A DNA stretch of 51,416 bases, taken from contig JACQUA010000144.1 in NCBI GenBank assembly GCA_016210565.1, positions 1 through 51,416 of the forward strand, written 5' to 3'. Below the pieces are notes generated by a model. It was not told the origin of the DNA. It was given only the letters and a program-made list of their open reading frames with translations, and ran no database searches. This DNA comes from Chloroflexota bacterium (GTDB taxonomy: Bacteria > Chloroflexota > Dehalococcoidia > JACQUA01). The translations under genes were made by a program, and so were the position numbers. Shown in pieces: positions 42,309-51,195 of this stretch (position 1 is the first letter of the stretch; every line of letters starts with the position of its first letter).

Positions 42309-43469
42309 CTACTTCCTCAAATACGCCTCGAATATCTTTACCGCCTCTTTCCTGAGTTCAAGCTCTTGTTCCCGGAAACCTGCATCGAGTTGGGAAACGT
42401 ATTTCACTCCTGGCTGGCGCACCGTAGCAGGATCGAGGTAATCGGTGGGAATGTCTACCCTGGAGCTCTCGTAACCGCTGGTCCGGGCCATGATAGTTTG
42501 CCCTTCCCTGCCAAGCAAGAAATTAATGAATACTTTGGCCGCGTTAGGGTGCGGGCTGGTCCTGAGTTGCGCCACAGCCCCATCACCCACCGCCAAGTAC
42601 GTGCCCTCCTTCGGGACCATGAACTTGATCGGCGCCCCGGCCTGCATGAACTGGAATGGCTCCTCTTTCCGGGGCCCCAGGAGAATGGGATACCTTCCCC
42701 TCGCCACCCACTCCACCATCAAACGGTTGTCCCTTTGCACGTTGGGCTCCTGCTTCAACAGCGCCCTGACGAAATCCCAGTCCATTATGCTGTAGCCCAG
42801 CCAGATGATCAGCGATTGGCCGCCGCCGGTGAGGGTGGGGTCATTCATGAGAATTTTTGCCTTCCAGCTCGGCGCCAGCAAATCATTCCACGACTTCAGA
42901 TCCCCGGCCTTGACCAGGTCGGTGTTGATCACCCATGGTGGATTCACGGCCTCACGGAACGTCGCCGTGGTCTTTTCGTCGGGGTCGAGCCAGACAATTT
43001 GCTCCCGGTACCACCCCTTCGCGTCTACCACCTCCGGCAGGACCAGCAATTGTTCCATAGGTTGAAGCAGGTTATCACGCTTCAAGATCGGGAGGTAGTT
43101 GATCGAAAGAGTGGCCACATCCCCGTTATGAACCCTGTTCTGCTGCTCCCTCGCCAGGCGTACCATCACCTCCTCGGTCCTGCCGGCCACTGCTTCCAGA
43201 GTTACTCCGTATTTCGTTTTCATGGCGTCGCCAAAGGCCTGCCGGAAATCAGACCCGTACCCGGTATAAATTACCAGCCGGCCTTCGTCCCGGGCGCCTT
43301 TGAGCGTCCGCTCCCAGTCCTGTTCCCAGGCCGGTTTGGCCGATGCTTCCGGCTTAGTCGCTGCCAGCGTGGAAGCACGTTGCTCCGCAGGGGTCTGTCC
43401 GCTGGTGCAAGCGAGCGCCACGCCTGACAGGAGAATGAAAAAGCCTATCGCCATCAGACTTCTGTTCAT
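42309..43469 (-). CDS. ABC-type substrate-binding lipoprotein, type A (paralogue)
   Basis: A 386-residue protein. The ATG at 43469 is used since it starts a lipoprotein signal with lipobox ALAC (Cys21); the upstream reading to 43547 is not conserved. Features match the 37117 gene: KPAWEQDWERTLKGA, LVIYTGYGSDF, VINTDLVKAGD, PSWKAKILMNDPT, HPNAAKVFINFLLGREGQT and LDPATVRQPGVKYVS. It precedes three CapA genes on the same strand. The bound solute is unknown. Iron-type relatives in this family bind Fe3+, thiamine, or phosphonate. Confidence 0.85.
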   Translation of the reverse strand: MNRSLMAIGFFILLSGVALACTSGQTPAEQRASTLAATKPEASAKPAWEQDWERTLKGARDEGRLVIYTGYGSDFRQAFGDAMKTKYGVTLEAVAGRTEEVMVRLAREQQNRVHNGDVATLSINYLPILKRDNLLQPMEQLLVLPEVVDAKGWYREQIVWLDPDEKTTATFREAVNPPWVINTDLVKAGDLKSWNDLLAPSWKAKILMNDPTLTGGGQSLIIWLGYSIMDWDFVRALLKQEPNVQRDNRLMVEWVARGRYPILLGPRKEEPFQFMQAGAPIKFMVPKEGTYLAVGDGAVAQLRTSPHPNAAKVFINFLLGREGQTIMARTSGYESSRVDIPTDYLDPATVRQPGVKYVSQLDAGFREQELELRKEAVKIFEAYLRK

Positions 43470-43835
43470 TCTGGTTCGCCCTCCAACATGGTTAAACCTG
43501 TGCCTACCGGACCCGGCGGTCGTGCCGCGTACGGAAATGCCGGGCATTCTAGCGTTCTGTGTCAGTCTTTGCGAGGAATCCCGATTTCATCGGGATGACG
43601 AAGCAATCTCCTCCGTGCGAGAGTCAGCAACGCGGACCGGACGTCCAGCCAACCAGAGGATTGCCTCGTCCCGACGGAATCGGGACTCGCAAAGACGGCC
43701 TATCTTCTGAGTAAATTCGAAAAGACGAATGTTCAAATGTCCTGACCGGTCCCGATCAGGCATGAGTTTCGAGATTCACGCATATCGGAATTCCCTGGTG
43801 GTTTGGAGTTTTGGGTATTGGAATTTGTTTAGCGT
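43470..43835. repeat. Repeat-filled intergenic region
   Basis: Copy 2 of the tgcgaggaatcccgattt/atcgggatgacgaagcaatc repeat (43570-43698) is followed by a gaatgttcaaatgtcctgac to ggatttaggagtttctc element (43725-43862). That second element runs into the 3' end of the isochorismatase-like gene and has a relative at 47930-48085. No gene is supported in this stretch. Confidence 0.7.
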
Positions 43836-44525
43836 TTATAGATTCGGATTTAGGAGTTTCTCTTCCGATTTCTGCCATATCTCCAGCAGCTCAGCCGAGG
43901 TACTGACATCGCACCGATGAGACATAATGAGGAGGGCAGCTTCGTGCAGCTTAGGATTATTACTGGCGACGCAGTCGCTCAGTACCACCGCGTAGTAGCC
44001 ATAGTGCAGCAAATCGTTAACGGTCGCCAGCACACAAAACTCGGTGACCACACCAGCGACCACGACTGATTCGATGCCATTGCCCCTCAAGACCAGGTCC
44101 AGGGGAGTCCCGATAAAGGCGCTGGAACGGTATTTGGTTATCTGCCGCTCCCCCGGTCGCGGTTCCAACTCATCCAGGACCTCATGTCCCCAGGTGCCCT
44201 CGATTTTATGATTCGGCAATCCACTAGCACCGGAGCTCTTGCCGCGATAGCGAAGCCTTGGCCCTGACTCAATAGTTCCGTCTGCAGTCCTGGTATTCCT
44301 GGCAAAGATGACCATAATGCCAAGCTTTCTGGCCTTGGCCAGTACCCGTTTTATATTCGGCAGGGCTGCTTCTCTGATCCACGAAATGTCCCGACCATTC
44401 AAAGCCTGACAGCCTCTGGGCGAAGCGTTGTCATTCTGGACGTCTATTACTATCAGGGCCGAGTGTCCCGGATGGACCACCTCCGCCAGCGTTTCGTAGA
44501 CGAGTTTCCCGGGTGTGTTCCACAT
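43836..44525 (-). CDS. Isochorismatase-like cysteine hydrolase 1
   Basis: A 229-residue alpha/beta hydrolase of the isochorismatase superfamily. The catalytic triad is visible: Asp28 in LIVIDVQND, Lys131 in TKYRSSAF and Cys164 in VTEFCVLAT. Such enzymes hydrolyse amides or vinyl ethers (nicotinamidase, carbamoylsarcosine or biuret amidohydrolases). The final residues EEKLLNPNL and the stop are encoded by a dispersed repeat. It follows the SBP gene at 44787 on the same strand. The substrate is unknown. Confidence 0.88.
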   Translation of the reverse strand: MWNTPGKLVYETLAEVVHPGHSALIVIDVQNDNASPRGCQALNGRDISWIREAALPNIKRVLAKARKLGIMVIFARNTRTADGTIESGPRLRYRGKSSGASGLPNHKIEGTWGHEVLDELEPRPGERQITKYRSSAFIGTPLDLVLRGNGIESVVVAGVVTEFCVLATVNDLLHYGYYAVVLSDCVASNNPKLHEAALLIMSHRCDVSTSAELLEIWQKSEEKLLNPNL

Positions 44526-44552
44526 GTCGGATCCTATGTCAAATGGCTACGA

Positions 44553-44657
44553 AAATGTCACCCTGAGCGTAGTCGAAGGGTCTTTCGTCCCGCTCCTCGG
44601 CCCGAAAGATTCTTCGACTACGCTCGCTGCGCTCGCTTCGCTCAGAATGACATTTTC
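44553..44657. repeat. GTCACCCTGAGCG...GCTCAGAATGACA palindrome
   Basis: tgtcaccctgagcgtagtcg at the left is roughly inverted by cgctcgcttcgctcagaatgaca at the right, with internal gaagggtctttcg and gaaagattcttcg. Same family as 1655-1835. The rest of the 44526-44786 gap shows no supported gene. Confidence 0.75.
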
Positions 44658-44786
44658 ATCCTTCATGGCGCGCCATCGGCCCATGGGTGATTGAATTCTA
44701 TTGTCGGCTCGTTTTGTTCGCAGGCGGTTGATGAGCGCACTTAATCGGAGTTCCGGAAAGAGTTGCCAGTCCTTAAAAGACAACCT

Positions 44787-45941
44787 CTATTTAAGAAGAG
44801 CACCGAAGATCCTCTGCGCCTCCTTTTCCGCCGCGGGACGGTCCAGCAAGATCTCTTCTGAATCGCCGTTCAAATAGGTTACTCCGGGCCGCCGTACCAT
44901 CTCAGGAGGTAATCCGTCTGTCGGGACATCCAGCCTGGAGCTCTGCATGGCGTAGGCCTTACTGTGAACGGTCTGGCCCTCCCTGGTCAAGAGCCAGTTG
45001 ATGTATACCTTTGCCGCGTTGGGATGGGGCGCCTTGTTCATCAGTCCCATCGGATGGAAGCTGCCGGCGGAGACCACATCAGACGTTTCAATGTATCTTA
45101 CCGGCGCGCCTGCACCCATAAATTCAGCGACAATAGCCGCGCTGGCCCCGACGACCACGGAGTATTTTCCCCGGGCTACCCATTCCACCGGTTGCCGGAG
45201 GTCCCTTGTCAACTGGGGCTCCTGCTTGACAAATTCGCGCATGAAGTCGTAGCCCAAAGCCCTGGAAGTCATTTGAAACCACCTCTGTCCCGTGCCGCTT
45301 ATGGCTGGATCATCCATCACAATCTTGCCTTTCCACTTCGGATTGAGCAAGTCCTTGTTTGTTCTTATGTCGTCGGGCTTGACCAAGTCGGTGTTGACCG
45401 CCACGTCCCAACGGGGGGAATAGGACAACGCGATCACGTAGCTCCCTTCCCTATCTATATACATGTGATTGCCGCCATACCAGACCGTGGGATCCAATAC
45501 CTCCGGCAGCACCAGTTGTGGTTTCAACGGTTCGAATACTCCCTCGGGCATAAGGTCGGTAATAAAGCTACTGGCGCCCCCGAAGAATATATCTACCAGA
45601 TATAAACCGGCCCGCCGCTCTCTGGTTAACCTTTCCCTTAACGCAGCCCCCTTTCCTGATATGTATTCAATATCAATTCCATACGCCCGCATAAAACCAT
45701 CGCGTATTGGTCCATTTTGAGCGGCGCCGGCCGGCGTGTAGATACTGACCACCCCCTCCTGTTTGGACGCGGCCACAGTCCTTTCCCAATCCTGCTGCCA
45801 GGCGGGTTTCGCTGATGACGCCGCCCCGGATTCCGCCGGTGCAATCCCCGGCGTCCGAACGGCTTCCTGTTTCGGAGCGCAAGCCGGCACCACAAGTAAG
45901 AAGGCCAGCGCCAATGCTACCACGGTTACCAGTTTCTGCAT
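44787..45941 (-). CDS. ABC-type substrate-binding lipoprotein, type B
   Basis: A 384-residue protein. The ATG at 45941 follows a gggagga site and starts a lipoprotein signal with lipobox VPAC (Cys21). Linker KPAWQQDWERTVAASKQEG, then VSIYTPAGAAQNGPIRDGF, GAALRERLTRERRAGLYLVD and VWYGGNHMYIDREG. The type B pattern differs from type A in the GA(A/T) start and the RAGL(Y/F)L(V/A)D segment. C-terminus HPNAAKVYINWLLTREGQTV and MVRRPGVTYLN. No transporter partners nearby. It lies between the MmgE/PrpD gene and isochorismatase 1. Confidence 0.85.
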   Translation of the reverse strand: MQKLVTVVALALAFLLVVPACAPKQEAVRTPGIAPAESGAASSAKPAWQQDWERTVAASKQEGVVSIYTPAGAAQNGPIRDGFMRAYGIDIEYISGKGAALRERLTRERRAGLYLVDIFFGGASSFITDLMPEGVFEPLKPQLVLPEVLDPTVWYGGNHMYIDREGSYVIALSYSPRWDVAVNTDLVKPDDIRTNKDLLNPKWKGKIVMDDPAISGTGQRWFQMTSRALGYDFMREFVKQEPQLTRDLRQPVEWVARGKYSVVVGASAAIVAEFMGAGAPVRYIETSDVVSAGSFHPMGLMNKAPHPNAAKVYINWLLTREGQTVHSKAYAMQSSRLDVPTDGLPPEMVRRPGVTYLNGDSEEILLDRPAAEKEAQRIFGALLK

Positions 45942-46013
45942 TCTCGTTCCTCCCAAAATAAGAAACTTCAGCAATTGTCTACGATTAGCTTGATGAACGG
46001 TACATTTCACAAA

Positions 46014-46056
46014 CGGAACCACAAGATTTCACCAGATGAACACCAGATTTAAATGA
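46014..46056. repeat. TCTGGTGTTCGTC... repeat (copy 2, inverted)
   Basis: acggaaccacaagatttcac, cagatgaacaccagattt is the inverted form of 42220-42262. Downstream, gcgtcaatctcgtggttta repeats part of the core. The gap 45942-46163 has no supported gene. Confidence 0.6.
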
Positions 46057-46163
46057 AAAGGTCGGGTAAGCCAATCTCGTGAGAATCTTGCGTCAATCTC
46101 GTGGTTTATTGTTCAACTTATCTGAGGACACTTCCTTAGTTAGATCGTCTCGGTAAACCCGCT

Positions 46164-47552
46164 TCAGACTACCACGCAGGGAATAGCCTCACGGATATCC
46201 CTGATCTCCTCCAGCTTCGACCATACCCCCACCGCTTCCCGGACCTTGTGATCAGGCAGGACCAACCGGGCATTGGCTTCAAACTTGGCCCGGATGTTAT
46301 CGAAGCCCCACGGGTTCTTCTGGCCGCCTAATATCTTGTCCGGCGGGATCACCTTGCTAAGAATTTTCCCGTTCTTCAGGCGGACCACCACAGGCTTGCC
46401 CGAACTGCCGGTCGATCCCCCACCCGGCCACCGCCGTTCCATATTTGCCTCGCTTATCTCCCATTTGGACAATACGCGTATGCGGACCTTGTCCATCGTT
46501 TCCTGTATGCGAGGGTCGCTAATAGCTCTTTCGGTGAAGGTATCAATATCTATTTTCCCGAACACAAGGGTGGCCGCGGCATTGTACTTCATGCTGAATT
46601 TGCCGTTGAGGCCGGTGCGGGGCCTCTCGTATATGGGATCAATGTAGTGGGAGTAATAAGCCTGTTGCACCTCCACTTCTTCGACGTCACGGTAATCGAA
46701 GTGGTGCTCCCTCATCAGTTCCAGCAACGCATCTATTGTGTAATGATTCGCGCCTCCGCAGGGATATTTCTTGATTACTACCATGTCCTGGATACGGAAG
46801 GGATTGCCGAGGCGTTCTACCAGAACTGCCGCATTCTCCCCACTGCCGTAAAAGGCTTCAAGAAAGCCGCTCGGGTGCTCCAGGATACTTTCTCCGGCCG
46901 TCCAGCCCCGCGACGCTAACTCTGCCGCTAACACGCCATCGCGAGCCGCCAGGCCGCCGTGGAGCGGCTTGGACATGGTGCCGTGGTTGTGGTTCACTCC
47001 CGAGGCCATGGAACCAGCAATTCCCAGCGCCATCTGCACTTGCTTTTTGTCCAGCTTGAGTAGCCTGGCGCAGGCCGCCGAGGCAGCGATTCTCCCGGAT
47101 ACCGGCATTTTATGGAAGGGATACCCTTCCACCTTTCCCCGGGGGGTTACCGCTTCCCCGGCCTCATGGCCGATAATGTATGCCTCCACGATGTCCCGCC
47201 CTGAGGCGCCGGTTTTCTCGCCTAATGCCAGCAGGGTGCCCAGCAGAATCGAAGCCGAATGGGAAAAGCCGCTCCAGTCATCGTAGTCCAGGGCATGGCC
47301 CAGCGTCCCATTGACAAAGGCCGCGTTAGAGGCGGGGAGGCGCTGCCCCGTGGCGATAACCGTCGCTTCAGACTTCCCGCCCTGCTCCTGGACATAGCCC
47401 ATGATGATGCGGCCCAGTGGCTGCGCTGAACCCGCTAGCATCACGCCCAGACAATCGAAAGCCGTTTCCTGGGCCACCCGCTTAGCCTGGGCAGGGATAT
47501 CTTCATATTTGGTGTTAACGATCCAGCTAGCCACGTACTCGGTTGGTCCCAT
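46164..47552 (-). CDS. MmgE/PrpD-family dehydratase/epimerase-like protein
   Basis: A 462-residue protein of the MmgE/PrpD fold. The first domain is all-helical (AFVNGTLGHALDYDD, SHSASILLGTLLALGE, GEAV) and the second holds KYPCGGANHYTIDALLEL. Relatives include 2-methylcitrate dehydratase, cis-aconitate decarboxylase and iminodisuccinate epimerase. An aaagga ribosome site precedes the ATG. The neighbours are binding proteins and amidase-like hydrolases, so a carboxylic acid breakdown path is a reasonable guess; the substrate is unknown. Confidence 0.88.
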   Translation of the reverse strand: MGPTEYVASWIVNTKYEDIPAQAKRVAQETAFDCLGVMLAGSAQPLGRIIMGYVQEQGGKSEATVIATGQRLPASNAAFVNGTLGHALDYDDWSGFSHSASILLGTLLALGEKTGASGRDIVEAYIIGHEAGEAVTPRGKVEGYPFHKMPVSGRIAASAACARLLKLDKKQVQMALGIAGSMASGVNHNHGTMSKPLHGGLAARDGVLAAELASRGWTAGESILEHPSGFLEAFYGSGENAAVLVERLGNPFRIQDMVVIKKYPCGGANHYTIDALLELMREHHFDYRDVEEVEVQQAYYSHYIDPIYERPRTGLNGKFSMKYNAAATLVFGKIDIDTFTERAISDPRIQETMDKVRIRVLSKWEISEANMERRWPGGGSTGSSGKPVVVRLKNGKILSKVIPPDKILGGQKNPWGFDNIRAKFEANARLVLPDHKVREAVGVWSKLEEIRDIREAIPCVVV

Positions 47553-47603
47553 GATCCGTCCTTTACTTTTTATGTTACGTTGCCTCTTTTAGAGCTGCTC
47601 TTA

Positions 47604-47810
47604 CTATTTCGAGTAGTCCGGGAATATCTTTGTAACTTCTTTTCTCAGGTCGTTGTCATTTTCCAAATGACCTGTATCCATTTGGGTAACATATTTTATC
47701 TCCGGTGGACACTGTGTAGCGGGATCCAGACCGTCGGCTGGCACTTCAACCCCGGCGCTCTCATAGGAAGTGCCCATCCTTTCCCGGGGCAAAATGATGG
47801 GCATAGACAA
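47604..47810 (-). pseudogene. C-terminal remnant of a type A substrate-binding protein
   Basis: About 65 residues align with the end of the 42309 protein: RERMGTSYESAGVEVPADGLDPAT matches REGQTIMARTSGYESSRVDIPTDYLDPAT with a small deletion, followed by IKYVTQMDTG and LRKEVTKIFPDYSK. The rest, including the signal peptide and about 320 residues, is missing. DNA upstream is repeat-rich. It is a decayed copy left by deletion. Confidence 0.8.
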
Positions 47811-47869
47811 GGAGGCTGTTGAACAAACTATGAAACAAAAACAGAGACCTTATGGAGACCCTAACCCGG

Positions 47870-48100
47870 ACAAGCCGGAGCTAAAATCCGAAGCACTAAA
47901 TCCGTTCCCGTGAAGGCGGGAATCCGAAATCCTAAACAAATTCAAAATGCCAATGTTCAAATATCCGAATCGGTCACACCGACCTGAGTTTCGAAATTCG
48001 CCCATGTCGTAATTCCTCAGAGGTTTCGAATTTCGGTATTCGGATTTGTTTAGAGTTTAGAGATTCGGATTCAGGATTTTTTCTTTCCGTTTCGCGCAAG
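47870..48100. repeat. TCAAATATCCGAATC...GAGTTTAGAGATTCGGATT repeat
   Basis: caaattcaaaatgccaatgt, atttcggtattcggatttgt and gagtttagagattcggattc share their order with 43715-43862. Both copies end at the 3' end of an isochorismatase-like gene. The gap 47811-48103 has no gene. Confidence 0.7.
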
Positions 48101-48103
48101 ACT

Positions 48104-48823
48104 TCATTTTTGAGGGACTAACAATGGTGCAAGAATGTTGATAATCTCGTCGGTGGTCTTGACTACATAGAAATTGGTGGAGCGCAGCGGGTTCTCGTGG
48201 TCTTCCCTATTGTAGGCAGCACAGGCATCTTCCGCCACCATCACGTTGTAGCCCATATCGCCGGCGCCCCCGGCTGTGCTTTCCACGGCGGCATTAGTGA
48301 GCACTCCGGTTATGACCAGGTTCTCCGGACCCATATTCCTCAATAACTGGTTCAAAGGCGTGGAGTTGAAAGGGTTCAGCGAGTTCTTATCCAACACCAG
48401 CTCGCCGGGAAGGGGTTGCAATTCCTCTACCAATTCGTACTCCCGGGTTTCCTTGTAAAACAGGCAGGACTCCTGTTCGTGATAGTGACGCAGAAGGGCT
48501 CGTTTCCAGCTCCATTCCGGGAGGTCTCGGCCTTCAGGTAGTTGAAAACCCAGGCGAGTGTAAAAGACTTCCAGGTGGTGCTGGCGGAAAAAGTCTCGTA
48601 GTCTGAGGATGTTGGGCAAAGCTACCTGTCGTATGCGATCGTAATAGTAGTGGTGTATCTCAGGGTAGCTTTGCTTAAGGACCTTTCCTACGCCCTCATT
48701 TGGGTCAATGTAGCCGCGTTGCATGTCCAGTATGAGCAACGCTGAACAAACCGGGTCAATTTCCCACTCCCGGAGAGTATAGGCGCCCTTTCGCTCTTTA
48801 TCCCAGGGTATTTTCCCTCTCAT
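48104..48823 (-). CDS. Isochorismatase-fold hydrolase 2, catalytic Cys replaced by Ala
   Basis: A 239-residue protein. Asp33 (LLILDMQRG) and Lys146 (LDKNSLNPF) are present, but the position of the nucleophilic Cys is Ala179 in VLTNAAVEST (normally TNxCVExT). PhzD-like isochorismatases also lack the Cys and hydrolyse a vinyl ether with Asp only, so it may still be active on such substrates. Its start overlaps the stop of hydrolase 3 (ATGA), so the two are one operon. Alternatively it may be a regulatory or pseudo-enzyme partner. Confidence 0.82.
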   Translation of the reverse strand: MRGKIPWDKERKGAYTLREWEIDPVCSALLILDMQRGYIDPNEGVGKVLKQSYPEIHHYYYDRIRQVALPNILRLRDFFRQHHLEVFYTRLGFQLPEGRDLPEWSWKRALLRHYHEQESCLFYKETREYELVEELQPLPGELVLDKNSLNPFNSTPLNQLLRNMGPENLVITGVLTNAAVESTAGGAGDMGYNVMVAEDACAAYNREDHENPLRSTNFYVVKTTDEIINILAPLLVPQK

Positions 48824-49551
48824 CTGGTCAACTCCCTTACACAGGGGGCTCTTTTCGCAAGCAGGCCAGACAGGTCTGCGATAATCTCGGCGGTGCTCTT
48901 TACCGCTCCAAAAAAACGAGGAAAGGTGTGCAGAGTAACCCGGTGTTGGTCTCTATCGCTGCCGTTACAAGCGTCAGACACCAGGATTACGTTATAACCC
49001 CTGTCCGCAGCATCCCTGGCTGTGCCCTCCACGCAAGCTGATGTGCCTACGCCAGTAACTACAAGGTTCTGAACATCCATGGCTCGCAAATAGTGGTCAA
49101 TAACAGAAGAATTGAAAGCGCCTCGGGAGTTCTTATCAATTACGGGTTCTGCAGGCAAGGGTCTCAATGCTTCCACCACTTCATAATCGAAGCTTCCTTT
49201 GGGACAAAGAGTAAGCGGTTGAGTTCCACTTTTCCGTTGCCACGTCAAACGGCGCTTCAAGTGGACGTCCCTCGCGTCGGGAAGTAGTGAGCCCACCAGA
49301 CAATACATGACCACCAGTTTGTTTTCGCGGAAGAAATTCAGCAGTTTTATGTTATTTGGCACCACTTTCGCCGCGGTTTCGGAAAAGTTTGACATATCTA
49401 CAATCAACAGTCCTGTCCTGGACGGGTCGATCAGTAGCTCAGGCAACTGGAAAGGCCAATTTCCCGAGTCTTTTTGCCACGCTATGGCTCCCTGCATATA
49501 ATTTGTCCTGTTTCCCCTAATCCATTCTTTGTAACAGTTTGGTTTTCCCAA
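48820..49551 (-). CDS. Isochorismatase-like cysteine hydrolase 3
   Basis: A 243-residue protein. The triad is Asp52 (LLIVDMSN), Lys140 (VIDKNSRGAF) and Cys173 (VGTSACVEGTARDAA). It shares the FNSS/FNST and LRxM segments with hydrolase 2, so the pair arose by duplication. A later ATG at 49497 is possible. It is upstream of hydrolase 2 with 4-nt overlap. The reaction is unknown; amidase or nicotinamidase-like is likely. Confidence 0.85.
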   Translation of the reverse strand: MGKPNCYKEWIRGNRTNYMQGAIAWQKDSGNWPFQLPELLIDPSRTGLLIVDMSNFSETAAKVVPNNIKLLNFFRENKLVVMYCLVGSLLPDARDVHLKRRLTWQRKSGTQPLTLCPKGSFDYEVVEALRPLPAEPVIDKNSRGAFNSSVIDHYLRAMDVQNLVVTGVGTSACVEGTARDAADRGYNVILVSDACNGSDRDQHRVTLHTFPRFFGAVKSTAEIIADLSGLLAKRAPCVRELTR

Positions 49552-50049
49552 AATAAACTAATACAAACGCAATAAATAATGTCGCAGCCGGTAACGCCGA
49601 CAAAGAGGGGACGCTTTTACCGCAGAGTACGCCGAGGGTCGCAGAGGCTCGTGATTCAGTCTCCGTTTTCCCCTTTGCGCTCCTTTGTGTCCTTTGCGGT
49701 GAAAGTTCTCTTTCCCATACTATCACCGACGATACGGCTTTTATTATTGCCTTTGTATTAGGCTAATTCTAGTTCATAGTATATCACCCCGCCAGGGTAC
49801 GAGCTTTTTTTGAGATGTTTTGAAATATTCATCAGAAATTGAATTACCCAGCATGAGGCCGCCAGAAATTTCATACATAGGGGACTTGCCAGCTTCAGCA
49901 ACATAGGCATACTTTAGTGTGCAGTTTTGTCGATCCGTGAGTTGGTGACGAGCGGTGTGCGTAAGTTCAGCCCGTGCAGCCTGGTCGCCGCCCTGCACAC
50001 TAAGCCACACATTTCCGTGTACCAACGTCCTGAGTTATAACCTCACCTG
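49552..50049. other. 498-nt intergenic region without a supported gene
   Basis: 49606-49705 contains an accgcagagtacgccgaggg to tttgtgtcctttgcggtgaa repeat (related to 38280-38440). The 49774-50025 - strand reading of 83 codons is open but has no ribosome site and no known domain, with unusual codon use. An ISGGLMLGNSISDEYF segment is noted as the only protein-like part. I treat it as unproven. Confidence 0.5.
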
Positions 50050-51195
50050 TTACTTGCCGAGACCAAAGATGGTCGCTGCCTGCTTGGCTGCTTCGGGCTG
50101 TGCCAACACCACGTCCTCATGAACGGCATTTTCATAGATCAATCCGGGCTGACGTACAAGATAGGGATCTAAATGGTTGGTAGGAACATCCAGTCTGGAA
50201 CTGTGTATTGAAAAGGCCTTACTGGCAACAGTTTGCCCCTCTTTGGTCAAAAACCAGTTGAGAAACACTTTAGCTGCATTAGGAGCGGGGCCCTTGCTTG
50301 GAAATGAGAGTTGGCTATTAGTACTGGCCAACAAAGGATCAGGGGCTATAACGGGTTGTAAGGGTGCGCCTGCGCGTATAAGTTGAGCGAGTACATTCGT
50401 GTCTGCGCCTACGAGTATAGGGTATTTCCCTCGGGCCACCCATTCTAGTTGTAGCCTCTGATCCCTGTTTATTTCAGGTTCCTGCTTCGCAAATTCCCGC
50501 ATAAATTCAATGCCCAAATGCCTGGAAACCATTTGAAACCACTGCTGACTTTTGCCCGCTATGGTTGGGTCGTTGAGCACTATTTTCCTTTTCCACTTTG
50601 TGTTCAGCAAGTCCCGGTTGGATGTTATCTCCCCTGGCTTGACCAAATCGGTATTAACAACTGTGCTTGCATCTGGAAAAGAGTTCCACTGCAGCGTATA
50701 GATGCCCTCATTATCGCCATAAATATGGCTACCGCCATACCAGACTTTGGGATCCACAACCTCCGGCAAGACTAGCAGGGGTTTCAATGGGGCCAGGACC
50801 CCCGCTCCTTTCAGGGTCAGTGTCGTCGATGATCCTATCATAAGAACATCGGCCAAAAACAGACCCGCCCCTCGTGCTCTCAAAAGTTTCTCGGTCAGCT
50901 CAGCCCCTCTTCCTGTTACGGAGTCGATGCTAATCCCATATGCATTCCCCAAACCCGTTCGTAAGGCTGCTATTTCATTAGTGCCTGCACCGGTATATAC
51001 GACGATTGATCCCTCCCGTTTAGCGGCTTCTACCGTTTTGTCCCAACCCTGTTCCCAGGCAGGTTTCACCGGTGATTCTGAACCGACGGGTACGGTCGTA
51101 GGCCCGGGAGTGAGCCCCGGTTGGCGAGTACAAGCAATGGCCATAAGGGACCAGAAAAAGAACAGGCTGATTGCCACTAGCAGACTTCTACTCAT
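50050..51195 (-). CDS. ABC-type substrate-binding lipoprotein, type B (paralogue)
   Basis: A 381-residue protein. aaggag lies 6 nt before ATG 51195, which gives MSRSLL and a lipobox AIAC (Cys22). The type B marks are IVVYTGAGTNEIAALRTGLG, RGAELTEKLLRARGAGLFLAD and VWYGGSHIYGDNEG. It ends PNAAKVFLNWFLTKEGQTV and LVRQPGLIYEN. It lies upstream of hydrolases 3 and 2. AT-richer than type A genes. No transporter partner is seen. Confidence 0.85.
   Translation of the reverse strand: MSRSLLVAISLFFFWSLMAIACTRQPGLTPGPTTVPVGSESPVKPAWEQGWDKTVEAAKREGSIVVYTGAGTNEIAALRTGLGNAYGISIDSVTGRGAELTEKLLRARGAGLFLADVLMIGSSTTLTLKGAGVLAPLKPLLVLPEVVDPKVWYGGSHIYGDNEGIYTLQWNSFPDASTVVNTDLVKPGEITSNRDLLNTKWKRKIVLNDPTIAGKSQQWFQMVSRHLGIEFMREFAKQEPEINRDQRLQLEWVARGKYPILVGADTNVLAQLIRAGAPLQPVIAPDPLLASTNSQLSFPSKGPAPNAAKVFLNWFLTKEGQTVASKAFSIHSSRLDVPTNHLDPYLVRQPGLIYENAVHEDVVLAQPEAAKQAATIFGLGK

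Noticed and set aside
49774-50025. 83-codon - strand reading as a gene
   Set aside because: No ribosome site, no recognised domain, lies in a repeat-rich gap; kept only as a note.
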